This document shows, in pieces, positions 52,674-60,371 of a DNA stretch of 64,000 nucleotides. The position numbers and the translations under genes were made by a program. This DNA is from Streptomyces sp. TSRI0281. GTDB taxonomy: Bacteria > Actinomycetota > Actinomycetes > Streptomycetales > Streptomycetaceae. Location: the NCBI RefSeq assembly GCF_001905125.1, contig NZ_LWLE01000023.1:186001-250000 (forward strand), read 5' to 3'. Positions within the stretch are counted from its first letter, which is position 1. The number at the start of each line of letters is the position of its first letter. The notes beneath the pieces were generated by a model that was not told where the DNA came from, searched no databases, and was given only the letters and a program-made list of their open reading frames with translations.

Positions 52674-55040
52674 ATGGCCAGCACCACAGCCCCCGAGGCT
52701 CCGACCCCGGACGCCTCCGAGGCCGAGCTCATGATCGGCGGAATGACCTGCGCGTCCTGCGCAGCCCGCGTCGAGAAGAAGCTCAACCGGATGGACGGCG
52801 TCACCGCCACGGTCAATTACGCGACCGAGAAGGCGCGCGTCACCTTCGGCGAGGGGACGGAGGTGGCGGACCTCGTCGCCACGGTCGAGAAGACCGGCTA
52901 CACCGCCCTCCCGACCCGGACGACGGCCCCCGCTCCCGCCCCCGCCCCGTCACCATCGGCCGCACCCCGCACCGATGAGGCCGAGGAGTCCGGAGGGACG
53001 GGTGGGGCCGGCGATGCGGCCGGAGAGCCCGACGGCTCCGCGGATGCCCCGGACACCACCGATGCGGCGGATGCCGCCCTGGCCTCGCTCCGTCAGCGCC
53101 TCGTCGTCTCCGCCGTCCTCGCCCTCCCCGTCGTCCTGCTCGCCATGATCCCCGGCCTCCAGTTCGACAACTGGCAGTGGCTCTCCCTCACCCTCGCCGC
53201 CCCCGTCGTCCTCTGGGGCGGGTTCCCCTTCCACCGCGCCACCTGGACCAATCTGCGGCACGGCGCGGCCACCATGGACACGCTGGTCTCCGTCGGCACG
53301 CTCGCCGCCTTCGGCTGGTCGCTGTGGGCCCTGTTCTTCGGGCAGGCCGGCATGCCCGGCATGCGGCACGGCTTCGACCTCACCGTCTCGCGCGCCGACG
53401 CGTCCTCGACGATCTACCTGGAGGTCGCGGCCGGGGTCGTCACCTTCATCCTGCTGGGCCGCTATCTGGAGGCGCGCTCCAAGCGGAAGGCCGGTGCGGC
53501 GCTGCGGGCGCTGATGCACCTGGGCGCCAAGGATGCGGCGGTGCTCAGGGACGGCAGGGAGGTACGTGTCCCGGTCGGCCGGCTCGTCGTCGGGGACCGT
53601 TTCGTCGTCCGCCCCGGCGAGAAGATCGCCACCGACGGCACCGTGGTCGACGGCCGGTCCGCCGTGGACGCCGCCATGCTCACCGGGGAGTCCGTCCCCG
53701 TCGACGTGGCCGTCGGCGACTCCGTCACCGGGGCCACGGTGAACGTCTCGGGCCGGCTCGTCGTGGAGGCGACCCGGATCGGCGCCGACACCCAGCTCGC
53801 CCGGATGGCGAAGCTGGTCGAGGACGCCCAGAACGGGAAGGCCGAGGTGCAGCGCCTCGCCGACCGGATCTCCGCCGTCTTCGTCCCCGTGGTGCTGGTG
53901 ATCGCCGTGGGCACGCTGATCGCCTGGCTGCTGATCACCGACGATGTGACGGCCGCGTTCACCGCCGCCGTCGCCGTCCTGATCATCGCCTGCCCCTGCG
54001 CCCTCGGACTCGCCACCCCGACCGCCCTCATGGTCGGCACCGGACGCGGCGCCCAGCTCGGCATCCTCATCAAGGGACCCGAAGTCCTCGAAACCACCCG
54101 CCGCGTCGACACCATCGTCCTCGACAAGACCGGCACCGTCACCACCGGCAAAATGACACTCCTCGCCGTCCACACCGCCGAAGGCACCACCCAAACCGAC
54201 GTCCTGCGCCTCGCCGGAGCCCTGGAACACTCCTCCGAACACCCCATCGCCCAAGCCGTCGCCGCCGGAGCCACCGCCCAGGTCGGCGAACTCCCCACCC
54301 TCGAGGACTTCACCAACGTCCCCGGACTCGGAGTCCAGGGCATCGTCGAGGGTCGTTCCGTCCTCGTCGGCCGCCCGAAACTGCTCGCCGAGGCCGGGAT
54401 CGCCCTCCCGCCGGACCTGTTCACCGCGTTGACGGACGCCGCGGAGCAGGGACGTACCGCCATCGCCGTCGCCTGGGACGGCGGGGCGCGGGCCGTGCTC
54501 ACGATCGCCGACGCGGTCAAGGACGGCAGCGCGGACGCCGTCGCCGAGCTGCGCGGACTGGGCCTCAGGCCCGTCCTGCTGACCGGCGACAACCGGGCCG
54601 TGGCCGACGCGGTGGCGCGTGAGGTCGGGATCGACGAGGTCTACGCGGAGGTGCTCCCCGAGGGCAAGGTGGACGTCGTCCGGCGGCTCCAGGCCGAGGG
54701 CCGTTCGGTCGTGATGGTCGGCGACGGCGTCAACGACGCCGCGGCGCTGGCCACCGCGGACCTGGGGCTGGCGATGGGAACGGGCACCGACGCGGCGATC
54801 GAGGCGAGCGACCTCACGCTGGTTCGTGGAGATCTCAAGGTGACGGCTGACGCAATCCGGCTGTCCAGGCGTACGCTGACCACCATCAGGGGCAACCTCT
54901 TCTGGGCCTTCGGGTACAACGTCGCTGCGTTGCCTCTGGCTGCATTTGGCCTGCTCAACCCTATGATCGCGGGAGCCGCCATGGCGTTTTCGTCCGTGTT
55001 CGTCGTTACCAACAGCCTGCGGTTGCGCTCCTTCACGTAA
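52674..55040 (+). CDS. copA: Cu(I)-exporting P1B-type ATPase
   Basis: The 788-aa pump has one N-terminal HMA domain (GMTCASC, Cys26 and Cys29), an Ala/Pro/Asp-rich linker to about residue 135 and eight predicted membrane helices. It carries the membrane metal site CPC (IIACPCALGLATP near 440), the phosphorylation site DKTGT near 484, SEHPIAQA (the HP motif) and GDGVNDAAAL near 683. It exports Cu(I) from the cytosol. Between about 54,000 and 54,340 synonymous codon style shifts (more GGA, GAA, AAA, ACA than in flanking parts). It is probably co-transcribed with copZ. Confidence 0.93.
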   Translation: MASTTAPEAPTPDASEAELMIGGMTCASCAARVEKKLNRMDGVTATVNYATEKARVTFGEGTEVADLVATVEKTGYTALPTRTTAPAPAPAPSPSAAPRTDEAEESGGTGGAGDAAGEPDGSADAPDTTDAADAALASLRQRLVVSAVLALPVVLLAMIPGLQFDNWQWLSLTLAAPVVLWGGFPFHRATWTNLRHGAATMDTLVSVGTLAAFGWSLWALFFGQAGMPGMRHGFDLTVSRADASSTIYLEVAAGVVTFILLGRYLEARSKRKAGAALRALMHLGAKDAAVLRDGREVRVPVGRLVVGDRFVVRPGEKIATDGTVVDGRSAVDAAMLTGESVPVDVAVGDSVTGATVNVSGRLVVEATRIGADTQLARMAKLVEDAQNGKAEVQRLADRISAVFVPVVLVIAVGTLIAWLLITDDVTAAFTAAVAVLIIACPCALGLATPTALMVGTGRGAQLGILIKGPEVLETTRRVDTIVLDKTGTVTTGKMTLLAVHTAEGTTQTDVLRLAGALEHSSEHPIAQAVAAGATAQVGELPTLEDFTNVPGLGVQGIVEGRSVLVGRPKLLAEAGIALPPDLFTALTDAAEQGRTAIAVAWDGGARAVLTIADAVKDGSADAVAELRGLGLRPVLLTGDNRAVADAVAREVGIDEVYAEVLPEGKVDVVRRLQAEGRSVVMVGDGVNDAAALATADLGLAMGTGTDAAIEASDLTLVRGDLKVTADAIRLSRRTLTTIRGNLFWAFGYNVAALPLAAFGLLNPMIAGAAMAFSSVFVVTNSLRLRSFT

Positions 55041-55122
55041 CTTCCACAAAGAGATCTAGATCACACCGATTCAGGGGTAACCATCCGGTGGGTTCGAGAG
55101 TCTAAGAGTGCGATGCCAAGGA

Positions 55123-55160
55123 TGTCTTGGGGGACGTCCGATGGAGTGTCTTGGGGGACG
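55123..55160 (+). repeat. Two 14-bp direct repeats 24 bp apart
   Basis: TGTCTTGGGGGACG occurs at 55123-55136 and 55147-55160, with partly similar flanks (CGATGG/GGATG). The spacing is close to two helical turns, as for a tandem protein-binding site. Confidence 0.85.
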
Positions 55161-55252
55161 CTCCTGGCAAGCGTTGGCCGGGGCGCGTGCACCGGGGAGC
55201 TTTGAGCGGCCCTCCCGTGCGTACGTTCCCCGGCAGACCGCAGCACAACAAC

Positions 55253-55268
55253 GGGAGCTTCGGCTCCC
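55253..55268 (+). terminator. UUCG-tetraloop hairpin downstream of copA
   Basis: GGGAGC-TTCG-GCTCCC followed by TT is a stable tetraloop hairpin 212 bp after the copA stop. It may end copA transcripts. Confidence 0.5.
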
Positions 55269-55694
55269 TTCAGACGCCCGGCCGGATCCCGTGGGGGGAA
55301 TCCGCTCCGGGATATGGGAAGCGCCCCGTTTCGTCGACCCGTGGGGGGATCGGCGGCGGGGCGTTTCTCGCACCATCTGCCGGACGGACCGCTTCCCTCC
55401 GGACCGCTTCTCCTTCTGGAGAGGGCCCCTCTCCGGCCCGCCCCCCTCTCCGACCGGGCCCCGGAACACGGACATCCGCCCCCGGAACGCCGAATCGCCC
55501 CGGACACCGCGCTCTGTGCGAAAGCGCGGTACGCGGGGCGAAGGCAGTCGGCCGAAGAGGCCGGGTACTACGGAGTCACGTGGTGAACGTCGGCCACGAG
55601 AGGCAAAACGGACCTGCACACAGCGGGCCCTGCGAAACGGGCCCTACGACAAGCGTGAACCGCGAAGGCGGCTCGGTGGGGCCGGGGTTCGGCT

Positions 55695-56993
55695 TCAGCG
55701 ACCCTCGACCGGGACGAAGTCGCGCAGGACCTCACCGGTGTAGATCTGGCGCGGGCGGCCGATGCGGGATCCCGGCTCCTTGATCATCTCGTGCCACTGG
55801 GCGATCCAGCCCGGAAGCCGGCCGATCGCGAAAAGCACGGTGAACATCTCGCTGGGGAAGCCCATGGCCCGGTAGATCAGACCCGTGTAGAAGTCCACGT
55901 TGGGGTAGAGGTTGCGCGAGACGAAGTACTCGTCGGAGAGCGCGTGCTCCTCCAGCTTGAGCGCGATGTCGAGCAGCTCGTCGGACTTGCCGAGCGAGGA
56001 CAGCACATCGTGCGCCGCGGCCTTGATGATCTTGGCGCGCGGGTCGAAGGACTTGTACACCCGGTGGCCAAAGCCCATCAGGCGGACGCCGTCCTCCTTG
56101 TTCTTCACCTTGTTGATGAAGGAGTCGACGTCGCCACCGTTGGCCTGGATGCCTTCCAGCATCTCCAGCACCGACTGGTTGGCGCCACCGTGCAAGGGGC
56201 CCCACAGCGCCGAGATACCGGCGGAGATCGAGGCGAACATGTTCGCCTGCGAGGAGCCGACCAGACGCACGGTGGAGGTCGAACAGTTCTGCTCGTGGTC
56301 CGCGTGCAGGATGAGCAGCTTGTCCAGGGCCGAGACGACGACCGGGTCCAGCTCGTACTCCTGGGCGGGGACCGAGAAGGTCATGCGCAGGAAGTTCTCG
56401 ACGTACCCGAGGTCGTTGCGCGGGTAGACGAAGGGGTGACCGATCGACTTCTTGTAGGCGTACGCCGCGATCGTCGGGAGCTTGGCCAGCAGCCGGATCG
56501 TCGAGAGGTGGCGCTGCTCCTCGTCGAACGGGTTGTGGCTGTCCTGGTAGAACGTGGACAGCGCGCTGACGACCGAGGACAGCATGGCCATCGGGTGGGC
56601 ATCGCGCGGGAAGCCGTCGAAGAACCGCTTGACGTCCTCGTGCAGCAGCGTGTGCTGGGTGATCTCGTTCTTGAAGGTCGACAGCTCGTCGACCTTGGGA
56701 AGCTCACCGTTGATCAGCGTGTACGCGACCTCAAGGAACGTCGAGCGCTCGGCGAGCTGCTCGATCGGGTATCCGCGGTAGCGCAGAATGCCCTGCTCAC
56801 CGTCGAGGTACGTGATGGCGGATTTATAGGCGGCGGTATTGCCGTATCCGCTGTCCAGCGTCACCAGGCCGGTATTGGCCCGGAGCTTCCCGATGTCGAA
56901 GCCCTTGTCGCCGACGGTGCTGTCGATCACCGGGTAGGTGTACTCGTCATCGCCGTACCGCAGTACTACAGCGTTGTTGGTGTGCTCGCTCAC
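55695..56993 (-). CDS. citA: Citrate synthase
   Basis: The 432-aa enzyme condenses acetyl-CoA and oxaloacetate, entering the TCA cycle. It is close to the well-known Streptomyces CitA, with SEHTNNAVVLRYGDDEYTYP at the N-terminus, LILHADHEQNCSTSTVR near residue 231, GPLHGGANQSVLEML, and GHRVYKSFDPRAKI near 306, covering the catalytic His residues. GTG 56993 follows GAGGGATGAC and gives the usual N-terminus; the frame to 57047 adds 18 unlikely residues. Upstream lie two strong palindromes, possible regulatory sites. Confidence 0.95.
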   Translation of the reverse strand: MSEHTNNAVVLRYGDDEYTYPVIDSTVGDKGFDIGKLRANTGLVTLDSGYGNTAAYKSAITYLDGEQGILRYRGYPIEQLAERSTFLEVAYTLINGELPKVDELSTFKNEITQHTLLHEDVKRFFDGFPRDAHPMAMLSSVVSALSTFYQDSHNPFDEEQRHLSTIRLLAKLPTIAAYAYKKSIGHPFVYPRNDLGYVENFLRMTFSVPAQEYELDPVVVSALDKLLILHADHEQNCSTSTVRLVGSSQANMFASISAGISALWGPLHGGANQSVLEMLEGIQANGGDVDSFINKVKNKEDGVRLMGFGHRVYKSFDPRAKIIKAAAHDVLSSLGKSDELLDIALKLEEHALSDEYFVSRNLYPNVDFYTGLIYRAMGFPSEMFTVLFAIGRLPGWIAQWHEMIKEPGSRIGRPRQIYTGEVLRDFVPVEGR

Positions 56994-57068
56994 GTCATCC
57001 CTCACCGACGTAGTGCCTCTTCTTCGAGGTGCCCTGACTGTCTCCACCCTCCCCCATTTGGCTCAGGA

Positions 57069-57119
57069 GAGTGCACTCGGGGTCGTCCATTGGACCTACT
57101 GGCGGCACTGAGTGCCGCC
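57069..57119. promoter_or_regulatory. Two palindromes upstream of citA sharing GAGTGC/GCACT half-sites
   Basis: GAGTGCACTC (57069-57078) is a perfect 10-bp palindrome. A perfect 19-bp one (arms GGCGGCACT / AGTGCCGCC, centre G) lies at 57101-57119, 76-126 bp before the citA start. Both contain the AGTGC/GCACT element, so one regulator may read both. Confidence 0.5.
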
Positions 57120-57207
57120 AACTTACTCATCCTGCCCCCTTGAATCCGGTTCCGGAAGACCTCCGTGATGTTTCCCACCGATTTGATCGATCATTTTTGT
57201 CCGAGGC

Positions 57208-59433
57208 TCACGCGAAGTCTTCGCCGCCGGCGCCCCTGAGCCGGAAATCCAGTGCCGTACAGCGCCTGCCTGCGGAAACCGTGCGTACCGCCTGGCCGAT
57301 CGCCTTGCGCGACCCGACCAGTACGACGAGCTTCTTGGCCCGCGTCACCGCCGTGTACAGCAGGTTCCGCTGGAGCATCATCCAGGCGCTGGTGGTGACC
57401 GGAACGACGACGGCCGGATACTCGCTGCCCTGGGAGCGGTGGATCGTCATGGCGTACGCGTGGGACAGCTCGTCCAGCTCGTCGAAGTCGTAGCCGATCT
57501 CCTCGTCCTCGTCGGTGCGGACGGTCAGCTTCTGCTCGTCCACGTCGAGGGCGGTGACGACGCCGACCGTGCCGTTGAAGACGCCGTTCTCGCCCTTGTC
57601 GTAGTTGTTGCGGATCTGCGTGACCTTGTCGCCGACGCGGAAGACCCGGCCGCCGAAACGCTTCTCGGGCAGGTCGGGGCGGCCGGGGGTGATGGCCTGC
57701 TGGAGCAGGCCGTTGAGATGGCCGGCACCGGCCGGGCCCCGGTGCATCGGAGCGAGCACCTGCACATCACGGCGGGGGTTGAGGCCGAACTTCGCCGGGA
57801 TGCGACGCGCCGCGACATCCACGGCGAGCACCCCCGCGTCCTCGGTCTCGTCCTCCACGAAGAGGAAGAAGTCGCTCATGCCCTCGGTCAGGGGCGGCTG
57901 TCCCGCGTTGATCCGGTGGGCGTTGGTGACGACGCCGGACTGCTGGGCCTGGCGGAAGATCCGGGTCAGCCGGACAGCCGGGACGGGCCCGCCGTCCGCG
58001 AGCAGATCGCGCAGCACCTCGCCCGCGCCCACCGAGGGGAGCTGGTCGACATCGCCCACGAGCAGGAGGTGGGCACCGGGTGCCACCGCCTTCACGAGCT
58101 TGTTGGCGAGGAGCAGATCGAGCATCGACGCCTCGTCCACGACGACGAGGTCGGCGTCCAGCGGACGGTCCCGGTCGTACGCCGCGTCCCCGCCCGGCTT
58201 CAGTTCCAGCAGCCGGTGCACGGTGGACGCCTCGGCTCCGGTCAGCTCGGACAGCCGCTTGGCGGCCCGCCCGGTCGGTGCGGCCAGCACCACCTTGGCG
58301 CGCTTGGCGCGGGCCAGTTCGACGATGGAGCGGACCGTGAACGACTTTCCGCAGCCGGGTCCGCCGGTCAGGACGGCGACCTTCCGGCTGAGCGCCAGCC
58401 GTACCGCCGCCTCCTGCTCGGGCGCCAGCGTCGCCCCCGTACGCGTCGCGAGCCAGGCCAGCGCCTTGTCCCAGGCCACGTCCCGGAAGGCCGGCATCCG
58501 GTCCTCCGGGGTGTGCAGCAGCCGCCGGACCTGCGCGGCCAGCGAGATCTCGGCGCGGTGGAAGGGCACCAGGTACACCGCCGTGATCGGCTCCCCGCCC
58601 TCCGCCGACGGCACCTTCTCCCGTACGACGCCCTCCGGGTCGTCGGCCAGAGCAGCCAGGCAGTCGATGACCAGGCCCGTGTCCACCTGGAGGAGCTTGA
58701 CCCCGTCCGCGATGAGCCGTTCCTCGGGGAGGAAGCAGTGCCCCTGGTCGGAGGACTGGGACAGGGCGTACTGGAGTCCTGCCTTGACCCGCTCCGGGCT
58801 GTCGTGCGGAATGCCGACCGCCTGCGCGATCCGGTCGGCGGTGAGGAAACCGATGCCCCAGACGTCGGCGGCCAGCCGGTAGGGCTGGTTCTTCACGACG
58901 GAGATGGAGGCGTCCTCGTACTTCTTGTAGATACGGACGGCGATGGAGGTGGAGACGCCGACGCCCTGGAGGAAGACCATGACCTCCTTGATCGCCTTCT
59001 GTTCCTCCCACGCGGCGGCGATCATCTTCGTCCGCTTCGGCCCGAGGCCGGGGACCTCCACGAGGCGCTTCGGCTCCTGCTCGATGATGTCGAGGGTGTC
59101 GACGCCGAAATGCGTGGTGATCCGGTCGGCCATGACGGGGCCGATGCCCTTGATCAGACCGGAGCCGAGGTAGCGGCGGATGCCCTGGATAGTGGCGGGC
59201 AGGACCGTCGTGTAGTTCTCGACGGTGAACTGTTTGCCGTACTGGGAGTGCGACCCCCAACGGCCCTCCATCCGCAGCGACTCGCCGACCTGCGCGCCGA
59301 GCAGCGCACCGACCACCGTGAGGAGATCGTTGGCTCCGCGCCCGGTGTCGACGCGGGCGACCGTGTACCCGTTCTCCTCGTTGGCGTACGTGATCCGCTC
59401 CAGGACCCCTTCGAGGACGGCCATGTTGGACAT
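57208..59433 (-). CDS. recD2: RecD2-type ATP-dependent DNA helicase
   Basis: The 741-aa product is a SF1B helicase of the RecD2 family, active without RecBC. The N-terminal 330 residues hold an OB-like domain and helix-hairpin-helix repeats (LGSGLIKGIGPVMADRITTH, LVEVPGLGPKRTKMIA, WGIGFLTADRIAQAVGI). The motor has Walker A TGGPGCGKSFT near 356-363, motif II VVVDEASMLD near 433, LLLVGDVDQLPSVGAG and RIFRQAQQSG. Domain 2B/SH3 and motif VI follow (AYAMTIHRSQGSEYP, LLYTAVTRAKKLVVLVG). It acts in replication-fork or recombination repair. The start is MSNMAVLEG; the ATG at the M of MAVLEG is an alternative. Confidence 0.94.
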   Translation of the reverse strand: MSNMAVLEGVLERITYANEENGYTVARVDTGRGANDLLTVVGALLGAQVGESLRMEGRWGSHSQYGKQFTVENYTTVLPATIQGIRRYLGSGLIKGIGPVMADRITTHFGVDTLDIIEQEPKRLVEVPGLGPKRTKMIAAAWEEQKAIKEVMVFLQGVGVSTSIAVRIYKKYEDASISVVKNQPYRLAADVWGIGFLTADRIAQAVGIPHDSPERVKAGLQYALSQSSDQGHCFLPEERLIADGVKLLQVDTGLVIDCLAALADDPEGVVREKVPSAEGGEPITAVYLVPFHRAEISLAAQVRRLLHTPEDRMPAFRDVAWDKALAWLATRTGATLAPEQEAAVRLALSRKVAVLTGGPGCGKSFTVRSIVELARAKRAKVVLAAPTGRAAKRLSELTGAEASTVHRLLELKPGGDAAYDRDRPLDADLVVVDEASMLDLLLANKLVKAVAPGAHLLLVGDVDQLPSVGAGEVLRDLLADGGPVPAVRLTRIFRQAQQSGVVTNAHRINAGQPPLTEGMSDFFLFVEDETEDAGVLAVDVAARRIPAKFGLNPRRDVQVLAPMHRGPAGAGHLNGLLQQAITPGRPDLPEKRFGGRVFRVGDKVTQIRNNYDKGENGVFNGTVGVVTALDVDEQKLTVRTDEDEEIGYDFDELDELSHAYAMTIHRSQGSEYPAVVVPVTTSAWMMLQRNLLYTAVTRAKKLVVLVGSRKAIGQAVRTVSAGRRCTALDFRLRGAGGEDFA

Positions 59434-59530
59434 GTGCCGACGCTACCGGGTCCTACTGACAAGCGGTCCGGCCCGGTCCGACTCCGCCGGCCCCGGACGG
59501 ACCGCACGCCTCCTCCTACGGCCGCGGGTC

Positions 59531-59980
59531 CTACGGCCGTCGGCCCTTCGTGTCCACCACCGCGCGTTCGAGGACGGCCGAGGTGGACAGCACCTGGCCC
59601 GCCTCGATGCTGTCGGTGGCCTTCGTGGCGACGCTGCGGCTGCCGATGAGTTCCAGGGTCTTCCTGTCGAAGATCAACTCATCGCGCAGACCGGGGTTGT
59701 ACGCGTCGTAGCGGGCGACGGCCACTCCGTGCTTCCCGGCGGCGTTCACCGCGTCGGGCACCACGACCACCCCCGGGATCTTCGCGGTGGCGCGGAAGAG
59801 CCCGGCGCTGACGTCCGGCGGCATCAGCGACTCGTTGAGGAGACCGGCGGCGAGGACGAACGCGTCCTGGTCGGGATCGCGTTCCTCGTTCCCCTTCTCC
59901 CCCTGGGAACGCAGCCACGTGAGCATCGCGTCCGGGGTGGTGGGCAGGGTCTGGAGGTGTCGGTAGCGGGTGCTCTGCTC
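59531..59980 (-). pseudogene. C-terminal fragment of a CU044_5270-type protein
   Basis: About 145 codons on the minus strand read YRHLQTLPTTPDAMLTWLRS, DQDAFVLAAGLLNESLMPPD, AGLFRATAKIPGVVVVPDAV, GKHGVAVARYD and LIFDRKTLELIGSRSVATK. This looks like the C-terminal part of the CU044_5270 family of actinobacterial proteins, whose members carry a larger N-terminal part with a membrane segment. Upstream of about 59,980 the frame stays open but encodes Arg/Ala-rich sequence antisense to the next + strand gene, so the N-terminus is lost. No start codon with a Shine-Dalgarno is visible. Confidence 0.6.
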
Positions 59981-60371
59981 ATGGCCGGGCCCGCCGGGAG
60001 CGGGGGCGCGCTCCAGCTCCTCCCCGTCGGAGACGGCGCCCGGTGCCGAGGAGCGCGGCGGCTGGGGAGCCGCCCTCTCCCTGGCGATCGCGCTCGCGGG
60101 CCTGGCCGTGGTGCTCGTCCTCGTCAACGCCGCCCGGCGGCGGGCGGGCGTGACGGTGACCAGGACCCTGCCCGCACGGCTGCGCCGGGCAGCGGTTCCC
60201 CTGTCGGCCCTCCTCGCCGCGGGGCTCGCGACATGGGGGCTGTGCCACCTGTTCGGGGCCGATCGCGCCGTCACCAAGATCGCACTGTTCACCGTCCTGG
60301 GACTCGGCACCTGGGCGGTGTTCGCCGCCCGGAACGCGTCGATCGGGCGGCAGCTCCGGGACATCGGATGA
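59970..60371 (+). CDS. Small membrane protein before the winged-helix regulator
   Basis: The product (up to 133 aa) has three hydrophobic segments: WGAALSLAIALAGLAVVLVL, AVPLSALLAAGLATWGLCHL and VTKIALFTVLGLGTWAVFA. Its stop overlaps the ATG of the regulator gene at 60368 (ATGA), so the two are coupled; membrane protein plus winged-helix regulator pairs are common in Streptomyces. The GTG start at 59970 is weak: no Shine-Dalgarno is seen, and the first 28 residues look unnatural. The true 5' end may have been lost at the same junction that truncated the opposite-strand gene. Confidence 0.55.
   Translation: MLCSWPGPPGAGARSSSSPSETAPGAEERGGWGAALSLAIALAGLAVVLVLVNAARRRAGVTVTRTLPARLRRAAVPLSALLAAGLATWGLCHLFGADRAVTKIALFTVLGLGTWAVFAARNASIGRQLRDIG

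Larger units (their letters stand above)
55041..55694. other. Gene-free 654-bp stretch between copA and citA
   Basis: No convincing gene is seen. It contains a pair of direct repeats (55123-55136 and 55147-55160), a UUCG-capped hairpin (55253-55268), and runs of G/C-rich low-complexity sequence. Open frames of 211 and 218 codons cross it but have Arg/Gly/Pro-rich, non-conserved-looking translations and run into citA antisense. It may be scar tissue of deleted genes. Confidence 0.6.

Noticed and set aside
52160..52816. 218-codon minus-strand open frame across the CsoR box and copZ
   Set aside because: Gly/Arg/His-rich antisense translation with no motif; copZ on the plus strand is clear.
55108..55783. 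Two overlapping plus-strand open frames of 211 and 218 codons after copA
   Set aside because: Composition is Arg/Gly/Pro-rich, both run into citA antisense, and no Shine-Dalgarno or domain supports them.
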